The position numbers and the translations under genes were made by a program. From assembly GCA_963748295.1 (NCBI GenBank), contig CAVVIH010000006.1:620001-684000 (forward strand): a stretch of DNA of 64,000 bases. Reading direction: 5' to 3'. Under the pieces are notes generated by a model, which had not been told where the DNA came from, did not search any database, and saw nothing but the letters and a program-made list of their open reading frames with translations. Origin of the DNA: CAVVIH01 sp963748295 (GTDB taxonomy: Bacteria > Acidobacteriota > Vicinamibacteria > Vicinamibacterales > 2-12-FULL-66-21). Positions 1 to 9,534 of this stretch are shown in pieces. Each line of letters begins with the position of its first letter. Positions within the stretch are counted from its first letter, which is position 1.

Positions 1-721
1 GCGGTGCACGCCATCACATCTTTTCGGCGGTCGCGATGGATCTTGCAGACGAGGTGCGGCGGATCGTGGCCGCGGATCCCTCGGCGCTGAACCAGCGTCA
101 GAGCCGCAACGAGAATAACCGCACGCCGCTGCACTTCGCCGTAGTCATGCAATCGGCCGCACATGGTCGACCTGCTGCTGAAACTGGGCGCTGACCCATT
201 GGCCGTTGACGGCGCGGGGATGCCGGTGGCTGGGTACGCCGACGATCGTGAAATCGATCTGCCGGTGATGAAACGTATCCATGAGATGACGCTCGGAGAG
301 ATGGACAGCGCCACTCGTGGTCGCCGGCCGCTGAACGTCGGCTTTTTGGATCTGGTTGCAGCGGCGGCGATACGGCGACTGGAACACGGCTTCGCAGCTC
401 GCCGCAGCGAATCGTCAGTTGATCGACAAAGGCGGAGCGCTCCACCTGCTCTCGAAACGCGGTGACGCAACCGCGGTGAAGTGGCTGCTGGAGCATGGCG
501 CGAACCCTGACGCGTTGTGGGCGCACTGGGAAGCAGAGGTGACTCCCCTGCACCTCGCCGCCGCTCATGGACACGCCGAAGTAGTACGACTGTTGCTTGA
601 TGCAGGCGCGGATCCACGCATCCGCGATACGAAGCACGACGGCGATGCGCTCGGATGGGCCGAGTTCTTCAAGAAACCCGACATCGTCCAGTTGCTGCGG
701 GACAGGGCGGCGGGCGCATGA
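1..721 (+). pseudogene. Ankyrin-repeat protein, 5' truncated and frame-broken
   Basis: Ankyrin-repeat coding sequence is spread over three consecutive reading frames. Frame 3 carries a TPLHFAV repeat up to about base 147. Frame 1 continues with MVDLLLKLGADP from about base 160. Frame 2 starts near base 365 and runs to the stop at 719-721, with TPLHLAAAHGHAEVVRLLL. Each switch is a +1 change, so one extra base near 147-155 and one near 360-375 would restore a single protein. The start lies left of the window. Ankyrin repeats are protein-protein interaction modules, and no enzymatic domain is visible. Whether the breaks are real mutations or consensus errors cannot be decided here. Similar breaks occur in many genes up to 41 kb. 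Confidence 0.75.
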
Positions 722-735
722 TGCGAGCGCAGATG

Positions 736-3216
736 TCAGCGAACCGCCCGCAGGGCGACGACGGGATCGACCCGAGAGGCGCGATGCGCGGGAAGGTAGG
801 TGGCCACGAGCGTCATTGCGGCGAGACCGGCGGACACTGCGGCATATGTGATCGGATCCATCGGGCCGACGCCGAACAGGAACGCCGACATCACGCGCGT
901 GAGCATGAGCGCGATGCCGATACCGATCGCAATGCCGATGGTGGTCAACCACAGCCCATGCCGAAGCAACATTCTCCGCACATCCCCGGTTTGGGCGCCG
1001 AGTGCCATCCGGACGCCGATCTCGCGCGTTCGCTGCGCCGCCGCGTAGGCAACCACGCCGTAGATGCCGACCATGCCGATGAGCAGCGCGACGCTTGCGG
1101 CGATGCCCAGCATCACCAGCGCGAACGACGTCGCCGTCATCGAGCTCACTTGGATTTCCTCGAGTGTCTGCACGGTCGCGAGCGGCAGATTCGGATTGAC
1201 CGACCAGACCGCCTGCTCGAGCTCGCGAACAAAGCCTGGTGCGCCGACGCGCGTCGACCGCACCGCGTACACCATCGTGCGCCACCGATAGCTCTCATTC
1301 AGCATCGGCCAGTAGACGATCGCTGTCGGCGGTTGCGTCAGTCCATCGTCGCGCTCGTTACCCGATACGCCGATGATTTCGCGCCACGGAAATCGCGGCG
1401 AACTGCCACGGACGCGCTTGCCGATCGCCTTCGCTGGATCTCCCCGGTACTCGCGCGCGAGCGGCTCGGAAATGATGACGACGGGCCGCTGCTCGTGGAT
1501 GTCGTTCCATGTGATCGAGCGCCCGGCGACCAGCCGGTTGCCCATCGTCTCGAAATACCGGGGCCCGATGCTCTTGAACCGCCGGAGCTTGACCATCGTC
1601 CCTTCCGGGTCGGGGAATTCTTCAATCGCGACGTAGTTGCCGTTGTCTTCTCCATCCATCGTGATGGAAGACGAGAGACCAACGGAGGTGACGCCGGGCA
1701 CGCGTGCCAGTTGCTCGGCAACGCCCTCGAACGTGCGCGCCGCCTGCTGTGGATCGCCGATCAAGGTTGCCGGTATCGCGATGACGAACGTCTGCACCTC
1801 CTCGGGGCGCGTGAAACCGGGGTCGACCTGACGCATCGCGATGAACGTTCGAATCATCAACCCCGATACGATCAACAGCGTGAGTGCCAGCGCGATTTGT
1901 CCGACGACGAGCGCATCGCGCGTGCGGTGGCGGCCGGGAGCGTCGCCGGCCGATCGACCTCCCTCCTTGAGCGCCGTGGTGCTCGGCTTCCCAAATCGGA
2001 TGACGGCCAGGGCGCCACAGAGCGCACCGCTCAGCATCGAGACGACGACCGTGAACAGCAACACCATCCAATCGATGCCGATGTCGTCGACACGTGGCAG
2101 CTCCGCAGGCGCGATCGTGCGCAGCAAGCCAATAGCTGCCTGCGCGAGCCACACACCGACCAGGCCGCCCGCGAGCGCCAGCACCACGCTCTCCGACAGC
2201 AGCGCGCGGGCGATCCGGCCGCGGCTGGCGCCTAGTGCGGCACGCACTGCGAGCTCCTGATGGCGCCCCTCCGCGCGCAGCAGGAACAGGTTGGCGACGT
2301 TGCCGCAGGCGATCAGCAGCACGACGGCGTCGGCGGCCAATAGAATCCAGAGAATCTGCCCGACGTCGCGGATCACATCGGCCGCCAGCGGGCGCACGTT
2401 CGGCCGCAACTCCAATCGCGCGAACGCCGGCGGCAAGAGCGAGATCATGCGCGCGACGTCGGCGTTCGCCTGCGCGAGCGTGACGCCCGGTTTCATCCGG
2501 GCGAGCGCCTGAAACCCGAAGCTGATGCCGCGCGGCGCGTTCACATCCAGTGGCATCGGCAACACGATCGCAGGGCGCGTCCGAAGGAACTTGAACGACG
2601 CGGGCAGCACGCCGATCACTTCAGCCGGCCTGCCGTCGATGACCAGTTGCTGGCCGACGACGTTGTCGGCGCCTCCGAAACGGCGCTGCCAGTAACCATG
2701 AGTCAGCATCACTCGTCGCGGCGCGCCGGGCGTATCGTCGTCGGCGCTGAAGGCGCGACCCAGTATGGGTTGCACGCGCAACAGCGGCAATGTCGACGCG
2801 CTGACGAGCAGTCCCTGCAGTCGTTCTGGATCGCCGCCTCCCGTAATCGACACCTCGGTCGGATCCCAGGCGCCGATCCCCTCGAATACCTGCTGGTTCT
2901 CGCGATACGTCAGATACGTGCCAGGGCCGTGATTCATGCCGGCCCCGTGCGGCGCGATTTGTGTCAGGCTCACCAGCCGCTCGGGCTCGTGAAACGGCAG
3001 CGGCTTCAACAACACCCCATAGACGACGCTGAAGATCGCGGTGGTGGCGCCAATCCCGAGCGCCAGCGTCATGACCGCGGCGGCGGCAAAGGCGGGCTGC
3101 TTCGAAAACACGCGCGCCGCGTAGCGCACGTCCTGCCAGAGATCGCGACATACGGATCCGATGAGCAGGCCCGGCGCGATCGCTGGCGGCAGCTGCGATG
3201 GTTTCAGCGGTTCCAT
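736..3216 (-). CDS. ADOP-type ABC transporter permease (MacB/FtsX family)
   Basis: This 826-residue membrane protein has the duplicated layout of the acidobacterial 'ADOP' permeases. A first transmembrane helix sits near residues 47-70 (VMTLALGIGATTAIFSVVYG) and is followed by a MacB periplasmic core domain and an FtsX unit. A second core domain and a C-terminal FtsX unit containing TREIGVRMALGAQ follow. Family members are thought to be export or mechanotransmission permeases, but no ATPase gene is adjacent. No PadR regulator lies beside this copy, unlike the copy near 21.2 kb. The gene is divergent from the serine hydrolase at 3358. The frame is intact and the length is normal for the family. 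Substrate is unknown. Confidence 0.9.
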   Translation of the reverse strand: MEPLKPSQLPPAIAPGLLIGSVCRDLWQDVRYAARVFSKQPAFAAAAVMTLALGIGATTAIFSVVYGVLLKPLPFHEPERLVSLTQIAPHGAGMNHGPGTYLTYRENQQVFEGIGAWDPTEVSITGGGDPERLQGLLVSASTLPLLRVQPILGRAFSADDDTPGAPRRVMLTHGYWQRRFGGADNVVGQQLVIDGRPAEVIGVLPASFKFLRTRPAIVLPMPLDVNAPRGISFGFQALARMKPGVTLAQANADVARMISLLPPAFARLELRPNVRPLAADVIRDVGQILWILLAADAVVLLIACGNVANLFLLRAEGRHQELAVRAALGASRGRIARALLSESVVLALAGGLVGVWLAQAAIGLLRTIAPAELPRVDDIGIDWMVLLFTVVVSMLSGALCGALAVIRFGKPSTTALKEGGRSAGDAPGRHRTRDALVVGQIALALTLLIVSGLMIRTFIAMRQVDPGFTRPEEVQTFVIAIPATLIGDPQQAARTFEGVAEQLARVPGVTSVGLSSSITMDGEDNGNYVAIEEFPDPEGTMVKLRRFKSIGPRYFETMGNRLVAGRSITWNDIHEQRPVVIISEPLAREYRGDPAKAIGKRVRGSSPRFPWREIIGVSGNERDDGLTQPPTAIVYWPMLNESYRWRTMVYAVRSTRVGAPGFVRELEQAVWSVNPNLPLATVQTLEEIQVSSMTATSFALVMLGIAASVALLIGMVGIYGVVAYAAAQRTREIGVRMALGAQTGDVRRMLLRHGLWLTTIGIAIGIGIALMLTRVMSAFLFGVGPMDPITYAAVSAGLAAMTLVATYLPAHRASRVDPVVALRAVR

Positions 3217-3357
3217 GACGGCCGTCTGTTAGATAGGTCTCCCAACGCAAAAGGTTGGAACGTGGAAGCACGACGCATCCTTGCCGGCTGAGCCATTTCT
3301 CCAGGTGCACTGAAAAACTCGCTATCATGAGCGCGCAGTAATCTCGAGGAGCACGAC

Positions 3358-5178
3358 ATGGTCATTCCTCGTGCGGCCGGTACTATTGGGCTGCTGCTGG
3401 CTTGCGTCCTCGCACTCGCGCCAGGGCAACGCGCGCCACTCGATGTCGAAGCGTTTCGGACAAAGATTCGGAAGATCCTGTCGGACGGAGCGGCGCCGTC
3501 ACTGGCAGTCGCCGTCGCACGAAACGGCGAGATCGTCTGGAGCGAGGCGTTTGGCTTTGCGGATCGCGAAGCCCGCGTGCCAGCCAAGGTCGAGACGCCC
3601 TACTCGATTGCTTCGCTGACCAAGCCGTTCACGGCGACGGCCCTTATGATCCTGGTGGAGCGTGGGCGACTCGGCCTCGACGAGCCGCTGAGCCGCTACC
3701 TTGGCGCCCTTGAGCGGCCAGGCGTTTCAGCGCCCGGCGACGTCACCCTGCGACGCACCCTCGGCCACGTCGCCGGCTTCCCCGTCCACTATCAGTACTT
3801 CTTCGACGATCAATCCGATCGGCCCCTGCCCTTTGCGGACACGATGCGCTGCTACGGGGCGGAGATCCAGAAGCCAGGAAGCAGCTACACCTACTCCAAC
3901 CTGGGGTTCGGGGCGCTCGGCGAAACAGTGGCGCGCGTGTCGGGACAGCGCTACCGGGATTTTCTTGCGCGCGAGATCTTCGCGCCGCTGGGCCTGAAGA
4001 GTGCAAGCGTCCCCGAACTGGCCGAAGAGACTGTCTCAGCCGCCAAGCGGTACGGCCGGGACGGCAGCCTGCTGCCGTTCTTCGTCACCGATTTCCCTGG
4101 AGGTTCGGCCGTCTTTGCGAGCGTCGAGGACGTCGTGCGCTTCGGCTCGTTCCACGCGGGAGCGCTCATGCCCGGGCAGCGGGCCGTCCTCACGCCGGCG
4201 TCGCTCACGGCAATGCAACAGAAGGGAACCGGCGACTACGGTCTGGGTTGGAGCGTCAATCACACATGGAACAAGCATCCGATCATCTGGCACAGTGGCG
4301 CGATGCCGGGCTCGAGCTCCGCGCTGTGGATGGTCCCCGCCGAGAAAGTCGCGATCGCAGTTGTTGCGAACCAAATTGGCGCGCCTGTCAATCAACTGGC
4401 GGGCGAGATTCTTGCGAACCTCCTCCCGGCCGGGCAGCCCGCCGCCGGATCACGCGCGCCCGAAGAAGCCAAGCCGTCGACGCCGGTTCCGACTCCCCCT
4501 GCCACAGAACATTCGACTGGCCGGTATCGAGGCCGGCTCATGACGTGCCCGAAGCCGGAGACGCTCGCGATCGATGTGCAGCGTCCAGGTGAGATTGCAC
4601 TCACGCTCGGCTCCGCCAGTCCGCGATTGCTCGATGGAACGTTTACTGGTGGGCGCCTGTACACGGAATTCAGCGACACGACAGGATCGACGAAGAGCCA
4701 ATACCAGTTGGACCTGCGCCTGGTCGGGAATCGCCTCGAGGGGCCGGTCACGCGGCGGACCAGTCTGGGACCGCGCGCCAATTTAGCGGTGACGATCTGG
4801 GCAGAGACTCGAGAGGGAACGCTAGCGGCGACAACGCAACCGAACAAAACCCGCCGTCAGGGGACCGAGACGAACTCGCTCAGGAACGACAGGGCGGACG
4901 CAGTATCCAGTCGGTACGTCTTATCCGTTGCGCGACAGAACCGATCGCCGGTTACCGTGAGCGAGACGATCGTCGTCGTCTCGCTGGAGCCGGCGCCGAG
5001 AAAATGCGGTCCGCCGGAGTCACCGAAGCAGGTGCCGCCGTTGCCCGTCGACGGATTCATCGACAGCTCGAGCCAGGCCTTGTTGAGTGAAAGCGCCTCC
5101 TGGACGGCGACCAGGCGGCGGGTCCCCAATTCGAAGGATTGGAAAGCTTTTCTCTTGTCGTCGCGAACGGTGCCATAG
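3358..5178 (+). CDS. Serine hydrolase, beta-lactamase class C/PBP-like, exported
   Basis: The N-terminus is a hydrophobic export signal (GLLLACVLALAPG). The penicillin-binding fold follows, with an SxxK motif SLTK at residues 86-89, a YSN-type motif in TYSNLGFG, and a HSG motif in IWHSGAMPGSSS. Such proteins act in the periplasm as esterases, peptidases or D-amino-acid hydrolases, and the substrate cannot be read from sequence. A proline-rich linker (near residues 370-385) leads to a C-terminal beta domain that seems to end near residue 490. The remaining 100 or so residues are antisense to the protease gene at 4857-5657 and look unlike a protein domain. The natural stop has probably been lost. 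A TAG in the next frame at about 4822 would end the protein at the expected place. A GAGGAG ribosome site precedes the ATG. Confidence 0.85.
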   Translation: MVIPRAAGTIGLLLACVLALAPGQRAPLDVEAFRTKIRKILSDGAAPSLAVAVARNGEIVWSEAFGFADREARVPAKVETPYSIASLTKPFTATALMILVERGRLGLDEPLSRYLGALERPGVSAPGDVTLRRTLGHVAGFPVHYQYFFDDQSDRPLPFADTMRCYGAEIQKPGSSYTYSNLGFGALGETVARVSGQRYRDFLAREIFAPLGLKSASVPELAEETVSAAKRYGRDGSLLPFFVTDFPGGSAVFASVEDVVRFGSFHAGALMPGQRAVLTPASLTAMQQKGTGDYGLGWSVNHTWNKHPIIWHSGAMPGSSSALWMVPAEKVAIAVVANQIGAPVNQLAGEILANLLPAGQPAAGSRAPEEAKPSTPVPTPPATEHSTGRYRGRLMTCPKPETLAIDVQRPGEIALTLGSASPRLLDGTFTGGRLYTEFSDTTGSTKSQYQLDLRLVGNRLEGPVTRRTSLGPRANLAVTIWAETREGTLAATTQPNKTRRQGTETNSLRNDRADAVSSRYVLSVARQNRSPVTVSETIVVVSLEPAPRKCGPPESPKQVPPLPVDGFIDSSSQALLSESASWTATRRRVPNSKDWKAFLLSSRTVP

Positions 5179-5657
5179 CCGACGGGGGTGAACAGCGTCG
5201 ACCGTTTGTCGATGGAGTCGAGCAGCCCGAGAGTTGGCAGCTCGCCGTAAACCGGCATGCTCACGGGTTCATCGAGCACGAATACCGCCACGTCATGGGG
5301 ATCGTTTGGCGCTCCCGGAAAAAGCGGGTGGACGACGGCCGTGCCCGTGTGCAACGTCACACCGGCATCGATCAAACCGTCGAAATTGGCGTCGATGATC
5401 TCATCGAACGTTACCCAGAGCGGAATACCTGCCTCTTCCGCCCCGAACAAGCAATGCCCTGCGGTCACGAAAACCGTCGGCGACACCAGCGTGCCTGAAC
5501 AAATCTGGAACGTTTCTCCCTCGAACTCCGCGACGACCGACCCGACGAACGGGTGACGGCCGTTGTCGGGCTCCCCGAACGTGATCGCCCACACGGCGGC
5601 GCCGCCGAAGAGACACGCGATGGCTCCAAGTGCGGTCAGTGCTTTAGCTCTTCGCAT
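4857..5657 (-). CDS. Secreted trypsin-like (S1) serine protease
   Basis: This 266-residue protein has an N-terminal signal sequence (ALTALGAIACLFGGAAVWA). The complete chymotrypsin triad is present: His68 in VTAGHC, Asp122 in PHDVAVF and Ser214 in FGDSGGP. An insertion at residues 89-99 (DANFDGLIDAG) resembles an EF-hand or dockerin-like calcium loop, which would fit calcium stabilisation of an extracellular enzyme. The gene converges on the serine hydrolase, and the annotated 3' ends overlap by 322 bases. That overlap is probably not natural. The gene is divergent from the Crp/Fnr regulator at 5821. There is no evident propeptide or C-terminal sorting domain. Confidence 0.9.
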   Translation of the reverse strand: MRRAKALTALGAIACLFGGAAVWAITFGEPDNGRHPFVGSVVAEFEGETFQICSGTLVSPTVFVTAGHCLFGAEEAGIPLWVTFDEIIDANFDGLIDAGVTLHTGTAVVHPLFPGAPNDPHDVAVFVLDEPVSMPVYGELPTLGLLDSIDKRSTLFTPVGYGTVRDDKRKAFQSFELGTRRLVAVQEALSLNKAWLELSMNPSTGNGGTCFGDSGGPHFLGAGSSETTTIVSLTVTGDRFCRATDKTYRLDTASALSFLSEFVSVP

Positions 5658-5820
5658 GGTGCTCCTCTACAGCTGATCCGAATTTGTTTGCGCGGCTCGA
5701 CTCGTGGCGTCGAATCGAGACGATTCGCTACCGTCAATCAGGTCCGGCGATTCTAGGGCCGTGATTATGACTCACGGCAGACGCAAGTCAACCGGTCTCT
5801 GGCCATCATGTACTGTCGAG

Positions 5821-6552
5821 ATGCCGCGCGGATTAAGCTGTCTCGTGGTGCCGATCCATACCGGCGACCGCCCGGACCACGACGCCATCGCGCTGCTGCG
5901 CGACGGTCCCTGTCGTTCGCTGCCTCCGGACACCGTGGAGCGTCTCGCGGCCGGTGGCGAACTGATCGATGTCCTTGCCGGCGCGACCGTTTACAGCGAG
6001 GCCGGCAGGGAACGGTTCGGGCTCATCACGCGTGGGCTTTTACGGGTATACATGCATACGAGCGATGGCCGCCAGGTTACCGTGCGTTACGTTCGACGCG
6101 GCGGCCTGCTCGGCGCGCCCGCGCTCGTCGCAGGACCTGCACCGGTCTACGTTCAGGCGTTGATGGACAGCACGCTGTACTTCATGGACGTGGCAAACGT
6201 GAAGCGGCTGGCTGGACAGGATGCGACCGTGGCGTGGGTCCTGGCCGAAGAGTGTGCTCACCGTTTGTACGATGTCCTCGAAGAGCTTGCGGGGAACACC
6301 TTCGCAACCGTTCGGCAGCGCGTTGTCCGGCACCTCTTCGATTTAGCGGCTTCCCGCCCGGACCGTGACGGGCGCCTCGCAGCCCTCGTCAATCAGCAGG
6401 AGCTCGCCGACAGCGTCGGATCCGTTCGCGAGGTCGTGGCACGCGTCCTTCATGAGCTTCGCACGGCATCCCTGGTCCGGACGTCGCCTGGGCGCGTCGA
6501 AATCCTCGATCCCCTCAAGATGAGCCAGGAGCTTTGGTCGCGGACGGCGTGA
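5821..6552 (+). CDS. Crp/Fnr-family transcriptional regulator
   Basis: The 243-residue protein has an N-terminal cyclic-nucleotide-binding-type beta barrel (about residues 20-130). A long dimer helix follows, and a C-terminal winged helix contains QQELADSVGSVREVVARVL, the usual Crp recognition-helix region. No Fnr-type cysteine cluster is visible, so oxygen sensing through an iron-sulfur centre is not supported. The ATG at 5821 was chosen over an upstream start because the extra residues are not domain-like. A GTG about 27 bases downstream is an alternative. The divergent neighbour is the S1 protease gene and the downstream neighbour is a membrane protein. The regulon is unknown. Confidence 0.85.
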   Translation: MPRGLSCLVVPIHTGDRPDHDAIALLRDGPCRSLPPDTVERLAAGGELIDVLAGATVYSEAGRERFGLITRGLLRVYMHTSDGRQVTVRYVRRGGLLGAPALVAGPAPVYVQALMDSTLYFMDVANVKRLAGQDATVAWVLAEECAHRLYDVLEELAGNTFATVRQRVVRHLFDLAASRPDRDGRLAALVNQQELADSVGSVREVVARVLHELRTASLVRTSPGRVEILDPLKMSQELWSRTA

Positions 6553-6654
6553 CCAAAGTCACAGCGAAGACGATCCTCCCTTCGGCACAATTGAATCGAC
6601 GGTAGAAATCGATCGGTCCCGTGACGCCCGCGCACGGCGGAACTGGAGGACATC

Positions 6655-7419
6655 ATGTTTGCTGTCGATCATTCCGCAACAGCGTTATTGATCAAGCGGC
6701 GCTTCCCGTCCGTGTCCATCACGCCTCTCCTGATTTCCGTTCAGGCCATGGAGCTGGCGTGGGTGGGGCTCAACTATCTCGGCGTCGAGCGCACCACGAC
6801 GAATGCGGACGTGCGAAGCGTGGTGGACATTCACCTGGCTTACATCCCGTACTCGCATTCCGTCGCGACCGTAACAGCGGCAGCGTTGATCGTCTGGTGG
6901 ACGATCGAACGGCTGCTCGGCCGGCCCGCTCTTGGCCGCGCCGTGGCGATCGGGATCGTCTCCCACCTCGTTCTCGACATTGCGACCCACGCGCCTGACA
7001 TCGCGCTGTGGCCCGGGTCGTCTTTTCCGCCGCTGGGTCTCGGGCTGTACAGCAGCGCACCGTCGGCGGCGTTCGTCGTCGAACTGCTGTACGGCGTGTT
7101 GTGCTGGCGGGTCTATCGCGGAAGCCGAGGCCTGCTCGCGGTTATCGTTGCCGGCAACCTTGCAAACGTGTCGTTCTTTTTCGCGAGGATCCCCGGGCCG
7201 GAGCAGTTGCTCGCGGGCAACCCGATGCTGGTCGTGACCGTGGTCCTTGGACAGATTGTCACGATGCTCGTGCTGGTCGGACTGTTTTCGCTGCCGTCGA
7301 GGCGAGTCCGGTCCGTGCCGACGCGCGCGGCGCCCGGCCGGATCGAATCGCGATCCTCGCCAGCCACAGCGCCAGGATTTCGGAGGCAGGTCACGGCATT
7401 CCGTAGATCGGGGCGATAA
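6655..7419 (+). CDS. Multi-pass membrane protein, possibly YdjM/DUF457-like
   Basis: The 254-residue protein is strongly hydrophobic, with about five to six predicted membrane spans. Polar motifs include PYSHS, SHLVLDIATHAPD and a charged C-terminal tail. The spaced His/Asp pattern within membrane segments resembles the YdjM-type 'metal-dependent membrane hydrolase' families, but the match is by eye only. An excellent ribosome site (GGAGGAC) precedes the ATG. The gene lies 102 bases after the Crp/Fnr gene on the same strand, so co-expression is possible. The function is unknown. Confidence 0.6.
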   Translation: MFAVDHSATALLIKRRFPSVSITPLLISVQAMELAWVGLNYLGVERTTTNADVRSVVDIHLAYIPYSHSVATVTAAALIVWWTIERLLGRPALGRAVAIGIVSHLVLDIATHAPDIALWPGSSFPPLGLGLYSSAPSAAFVVELLYGVLCWRVYRGSRGLLAVIVAGNLANVSFFFARIPGPEQLLAGNPMLVVTVVLGQIVTMLVLVGLFSLPSRRVRSVPTRAAPGRIESRSSPATAPGFRRQVTAFRRSGR

Positions 7420-7559
7420 GCTGGCGTCCTGCCGCTCCCGTATTCAGAACTCGAAGCCATGGCCGCCCAACAGGTTGCCGCAGGAGATGTCCGGCATCCG
7501 CATTGGCGGAGTTCTTGTAGCTCGGCGGGCCATTACCTCGTCGAACCCGAGGAGTGCCC

Positions 7560-8280
7560 GTGCTTCCAAAGCTCACAGCAGAGTTCATCGGCACGTTCTG
7601 GCTCGTTCTGGGTGGGTGCGGCAGCGCCGGTACTCGCCGCCGCGTTCCCCGACGTGGGAATAGGTCTGCTCGGGGTGTCGCTGGCCTTTGGGTTGACCGT
7701 GCTGTCGGGCGCCTACGCGCTGGGTCCAATCTCCGGTGGCCACTTCAATCCCGCGGTCTCCGTCGGCTTGTGGATGGGCGGACGCTTTCCTGCCGCGTCG
7801 CTCGCGCCTTACATCGTCGCGCAGGTCGCCGGCGGGTTTGTGGGCGCGGGCGTGCTGTACCTGATCGCCAGCGGGCGGGCGGATTTCAGCCTCGCCGCCG
7901 GCTTCGCCTCGAACGGGTATGCCGAGCACTCTCCCGGCGGGTATTCGCTGATGGCGGGATTGGTGACCGAAGTGACCATGACGTTCATGTTCCTGCTCAT
8001 CATCCTCGGCGCCACCCACAAGCGTGCGCCAGTCGGATTCGCCGGGATCGCCATCGGCCTGGGGCTGACGTTGATCCACTTGATCAGCATCCCGGTGACG
8101 AATACGTCGGTGAATCCCGCGCGCAGCACTGGCACCGCGTTGTTCGTCGGCGGCTGGGCCATCCAGCAGCTCTGGCTGTTCTGGCTGGCGCCGCTGATCG
8201 GCGCCGCGCTTGCGGGTGGCGTTTATAAAGGCTTGCTCGAAGGCGTCCCGGAGCCTCCGGTGGTTGGTCGCCCCGTGTAG
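7560..8280 (+). pseudogene. aqpZ: Aquaporin Z-like water channel, split by a +1 frameshift
   Basis: The N-terminal segment (LTAEFIGTFWLVLGGCGSA) is read in one frame. The rest (VLAAAFPDVGIGLLGVSLA to the end) lies in the next frame. Removing one G from the run at about 7626-7632 (GCCGGTACTC) would give a continuous AqpZ of about 239 residues. The first NPA motif is in GGHFNPAVSVGLWMGG and the second in TNTSVNPARSTGTAL, with the usual six helices around them. The family passively conducts water across the inner membrane. GTG at 7560 is preferred because a GAGGAG site lies just ahead of it. The channel motifs are conserved, so the break may be a sequence error rather than true decay. Confidence 0.85.
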
Positions 8281-8411
8281 CAGCGTGTAGCAACGACGTT
8301 ACGGCGTGTCCACCTTCGCGGCTGCGCCGCTTGGGAGCGACAACATTCGTCTGGCTGCGGCGTTTCATCGTGGCCCATCCGACTCCCGACGTGCAGTGAT
8401 CAAGCCGCGCC

Positions 8412-9533
8412 ATGACTATTGAAATCCAGACGCATCGTGAAGGCGAGCGAGCGCGACTCGTGCCCGCCGGAAGTTTCGACCTCGCCCATGCGGCAACGGT
8501 ATTAGCGGCGCTCCAGCGCGCGCAGTCGAGCGTGGAGGGTTGCCGTTCGGTCGAACTCGATCTCGCGGAGCTGGATCGAGTGGATGGCACAGGCGCCGTC
8601 TTGCTGGCGCAACTGGTCGATCGGCTCGAAGCGAATGGGCTCCGCACCGAGATCGTCGGCGCCGGCAACCAGAAAGCCGCGCGGCTGATCGCCTTGCACC
8701 GCGGGCGCAGATCCGAGAGGCTGGCGGCCCACGAGCGCGGGAGCACGCTCGCGCGCATTGGCAAGCTCGCGGTGCGGCTGCCGAAGTCGGCAGCCATGAC
8801 CTTCGATTTCTTCGGCCGTTTCGCCGCCGCACTGCCTAAAGCCGTCGCCACTCCGCAGTCCATGAACTGGCGGTCGATGCCAAAGCTCATTCAGGACGCC
8901 GGCGCGGACTCGCTTCCGGTGACGAGCGCCGCGAACCTGCTGGTCGGCCTGATCATCGCGTTCCTCGGGATTTCACAGCTCGGACGCTTCGGCGCGGTCT
9001 CGTTCGTGCCGGAACTCGTCATCGTGGCGCAGTTCCGCGAGCTCGGACCGCTGGTCACGGCAATCGTCGTCGCCGGCCGCTCCGGTGCGGGCATCGCGTC
9101 GGAAATCGCCACGATGAAGGTATCGGAAGAGGTCGACGCGCTGCGGGCGATCGGGCTGGACCCGATGCTGTGGCTGGTACTCCCTCGATGTCTCGCGCTC
9201 GTCGCGGTGGTTCCGCTTCTGACCTGGGTCGGCAACGTGCTGGCGCTCTTCGGCGGCCTTCTGGCGACCACGGCGATCACCGATATGCCGCCGAGCAACT
9301 ACCTGGCGGCAACCGCCGACTCAATCACAGCCGCTCATCTCCTGGCCGGTCTGATCAAGACGCCGTTTCTTGCGCTGGCGATCGCCTTGATCGCATGCGG
9401 ACAGGGATTGGCCGCGCAGGGAGGGGCGGCCGGTGTCGGCGCCCGCACGACGAGCGCTGTGGTGCTGGCCATCTTCGGCGTCATCGTCATCAACTCGCTG
9501 TTCACGTTCTTCTACGTCATCCTGGGAATCTGA
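8412..9533 (+). CDS. MlaE-family ABC lipid transporter permease with N-terminal STAS domain
   Basis: The 373-residue protein begins with a STAS-like domain (about residues 1-95, with LDLAELDRVDGTGAVLL). After a linker comes an MlaE permease domain of five or so helices (about 130-373) with the family segment ELGPLVTAIVVAGRSGAGIASEIATM. In proteobacteria the STAS protein MlaB is separate and binds the ATPase MlaF. Here the two functions are fused in one chain. It is the first gene of an operon with mlaF-, mlaD- and lipoprotein-like genes and is spaced 1 base from the ATPase gene. The complex should move phospholipids between the inner and outer membranes. Confidence 0.92.
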   Translation: MTIEIQTHREGERARLVPAGSFDLAHAATVLAALQRAQSSVEGCRSVELDLAELDRVDGTGAVLLAQLVDRLEANGLRTEIVGAGNQKAARLIALHRGRRSERLAAHERGSTLARIGKLAVRLPKSAAMTFDFFGRFAAALPKAVATPQSMNWRSMPKLIQDAGADSLPVTSAANLLVGLIIAFLGISQLGRFGAVSFVPELVIVAQFRELGPLVTAIVVAGRSGAGIASEIATMKVSEEVDALRAIGLDPMLWLVLPRCLALVAVVPLLTWVGNVLALFGGLLATTAITDMPPSNYLAATADSITAAHLLAGLIKTPFLALAIALIACGQGLAAQGGAAGVGARTTSAVVLAIFGVIVINSLFTFFYVILGI

Positions 9534-9534
9534 C

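Noticed and set aside
7560..8280. Programmed frameshifting in aqpZ
   Set aside because: No slippery sequence or downstream structure is apparent and the same kind of break affects many unrelated genes nearby.
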